A stretch of DNA of 30,852 nucleotides from positions 1 through 30,852 of the forward strand of contig DASUCS010000194.1 in assembly GCA_036275935.1 (NCBI GenBank), read 5' to 3'. The notes under the pieces are model-generated. The model was given only the letters and a program-made list of their open reading frames with translations. It was not told where the DNA came from and ran no database searches. The first letter of the stretch is position 1, and each line of letters opens with the position of its first letter. The position numbers and the translations under genes were made by a program. Of the stretch, positions 30,762 through 30,852 are shown piece after piece. The DNA comes from DASUCS01 sp036275935. Lineage in GTDB: Bacteria; Actinomycetota; Acidimicrobiia; Acidimicrobiales; JACDCH01.

Positions 30762-30852
30762 ATGCCTGACGATCCCGAGGACGATGTCGCCGACGTTGAC
30801 GGCGACGAGTTCGAAGAAGACGACATCGAGCTCGATGACGCCGACATCGACG
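30762..30852 (+). CDS. Acidic protein, N-terminal 30 residues only (cut by window end)
   Basis: ATG 30762 opens a frame running off the window: MPDDPEDDVADVDGDEF followed by more Glu/Asp. About two thirds of the visible residues are acidic. It has its own candidate promoter. Such acidic starts occur in small actinobacterial DUF4193-type proteins, but 30 residues are not enough to assign a family. Confidence 0.6.
   Translation, partial: MPDDPEDDVADVDGDEFEEDDIELDDADID

Overview
The window looks like chromosomal DNA of a high-GC actinobacterium. It carries the Pup-proteasome locus in the order known from Mycobacterium (dop-pup-prcB-prcA ... pafA-pafB-pafC-tatA-tatC-helY) followed by a complete Mce lipid-importer operon. 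Many starts are GTG or TTG, gene junctions of the ATGA/GTGA type are common, and several genes appear to be transcribed as leaderless mRNAs. The genes interspersed in the locus differ from those of Mycobacterium, which suggests a deep-branching lineage such as Acidimicrobiia; that placement is inference only.

Layout. 1-2184: 3' end of dop, pup (ending Gly-Gly-Glu), a gap holding three evenly spaced hairpin units, then prcB and prcA. 2251-5440: a LolD/MacB-type ABC exporter. 5443-5772 (minus): a small DUF2007-like membrane protein, divergent from pafA across a perfect palindrome. 5817-9055: pafA and the WYL regulators pafB and pafC. 9075-9773: signal peptidase I, convergent with a glycerophosphodiester phosphodiesterase (minus strand) across a long inverted repeat. 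10691-12494: a zinc-ribbon protein, a tiny membrane protein, a TatA/B-type protein and TatC. 12494-16972: the HelY helicase, a shortened lipid-kinase-like protein and an M20 amidohydrolase. 17121-18731: a protein with two ThyX-like halves. 18890-20427: two coupled LysM cell-wall hydrolases (M23 endopeptidase and SLT transglycosylase). 20570-30668: the Mce operon (ATPase, two YrbE permeases, six MCE proteins, one Mce-associated protein). 30762-end: the start of an acidic protein.

How they work together. Pup is ligated to proteins by PafA and removed by Dop, and the PrcBA core degrades tagged substrates; the ring ATPase (Mpa/ARC) is expected outside the window. PafB and PafC form the DNA-damage transcription activator encoded beside pafA. 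Tat proteins and LepB serve protein export, the LysM enzymes remodel peptidoglycan, and the Mce system moves lipids across the envelope.

Most notable: (i) three 39-nt imperfect palindromes 60-61 bp apart between pup and prcB; (ii) a 165-bp MITE-like element between the fifth and sixth mce genes whose removal would leave a TAAATG junction; (iii) a 23-bp perfect palindrome overlapping both divergent promoters at pafA; (iv) the double ThyX-like protein; (v) a recurring TANNNT box 6-10 nt before start codons that lack a ribosome-binding site. No rRNA, tRNA, CRISPR array or intact insertion sequence was seen.
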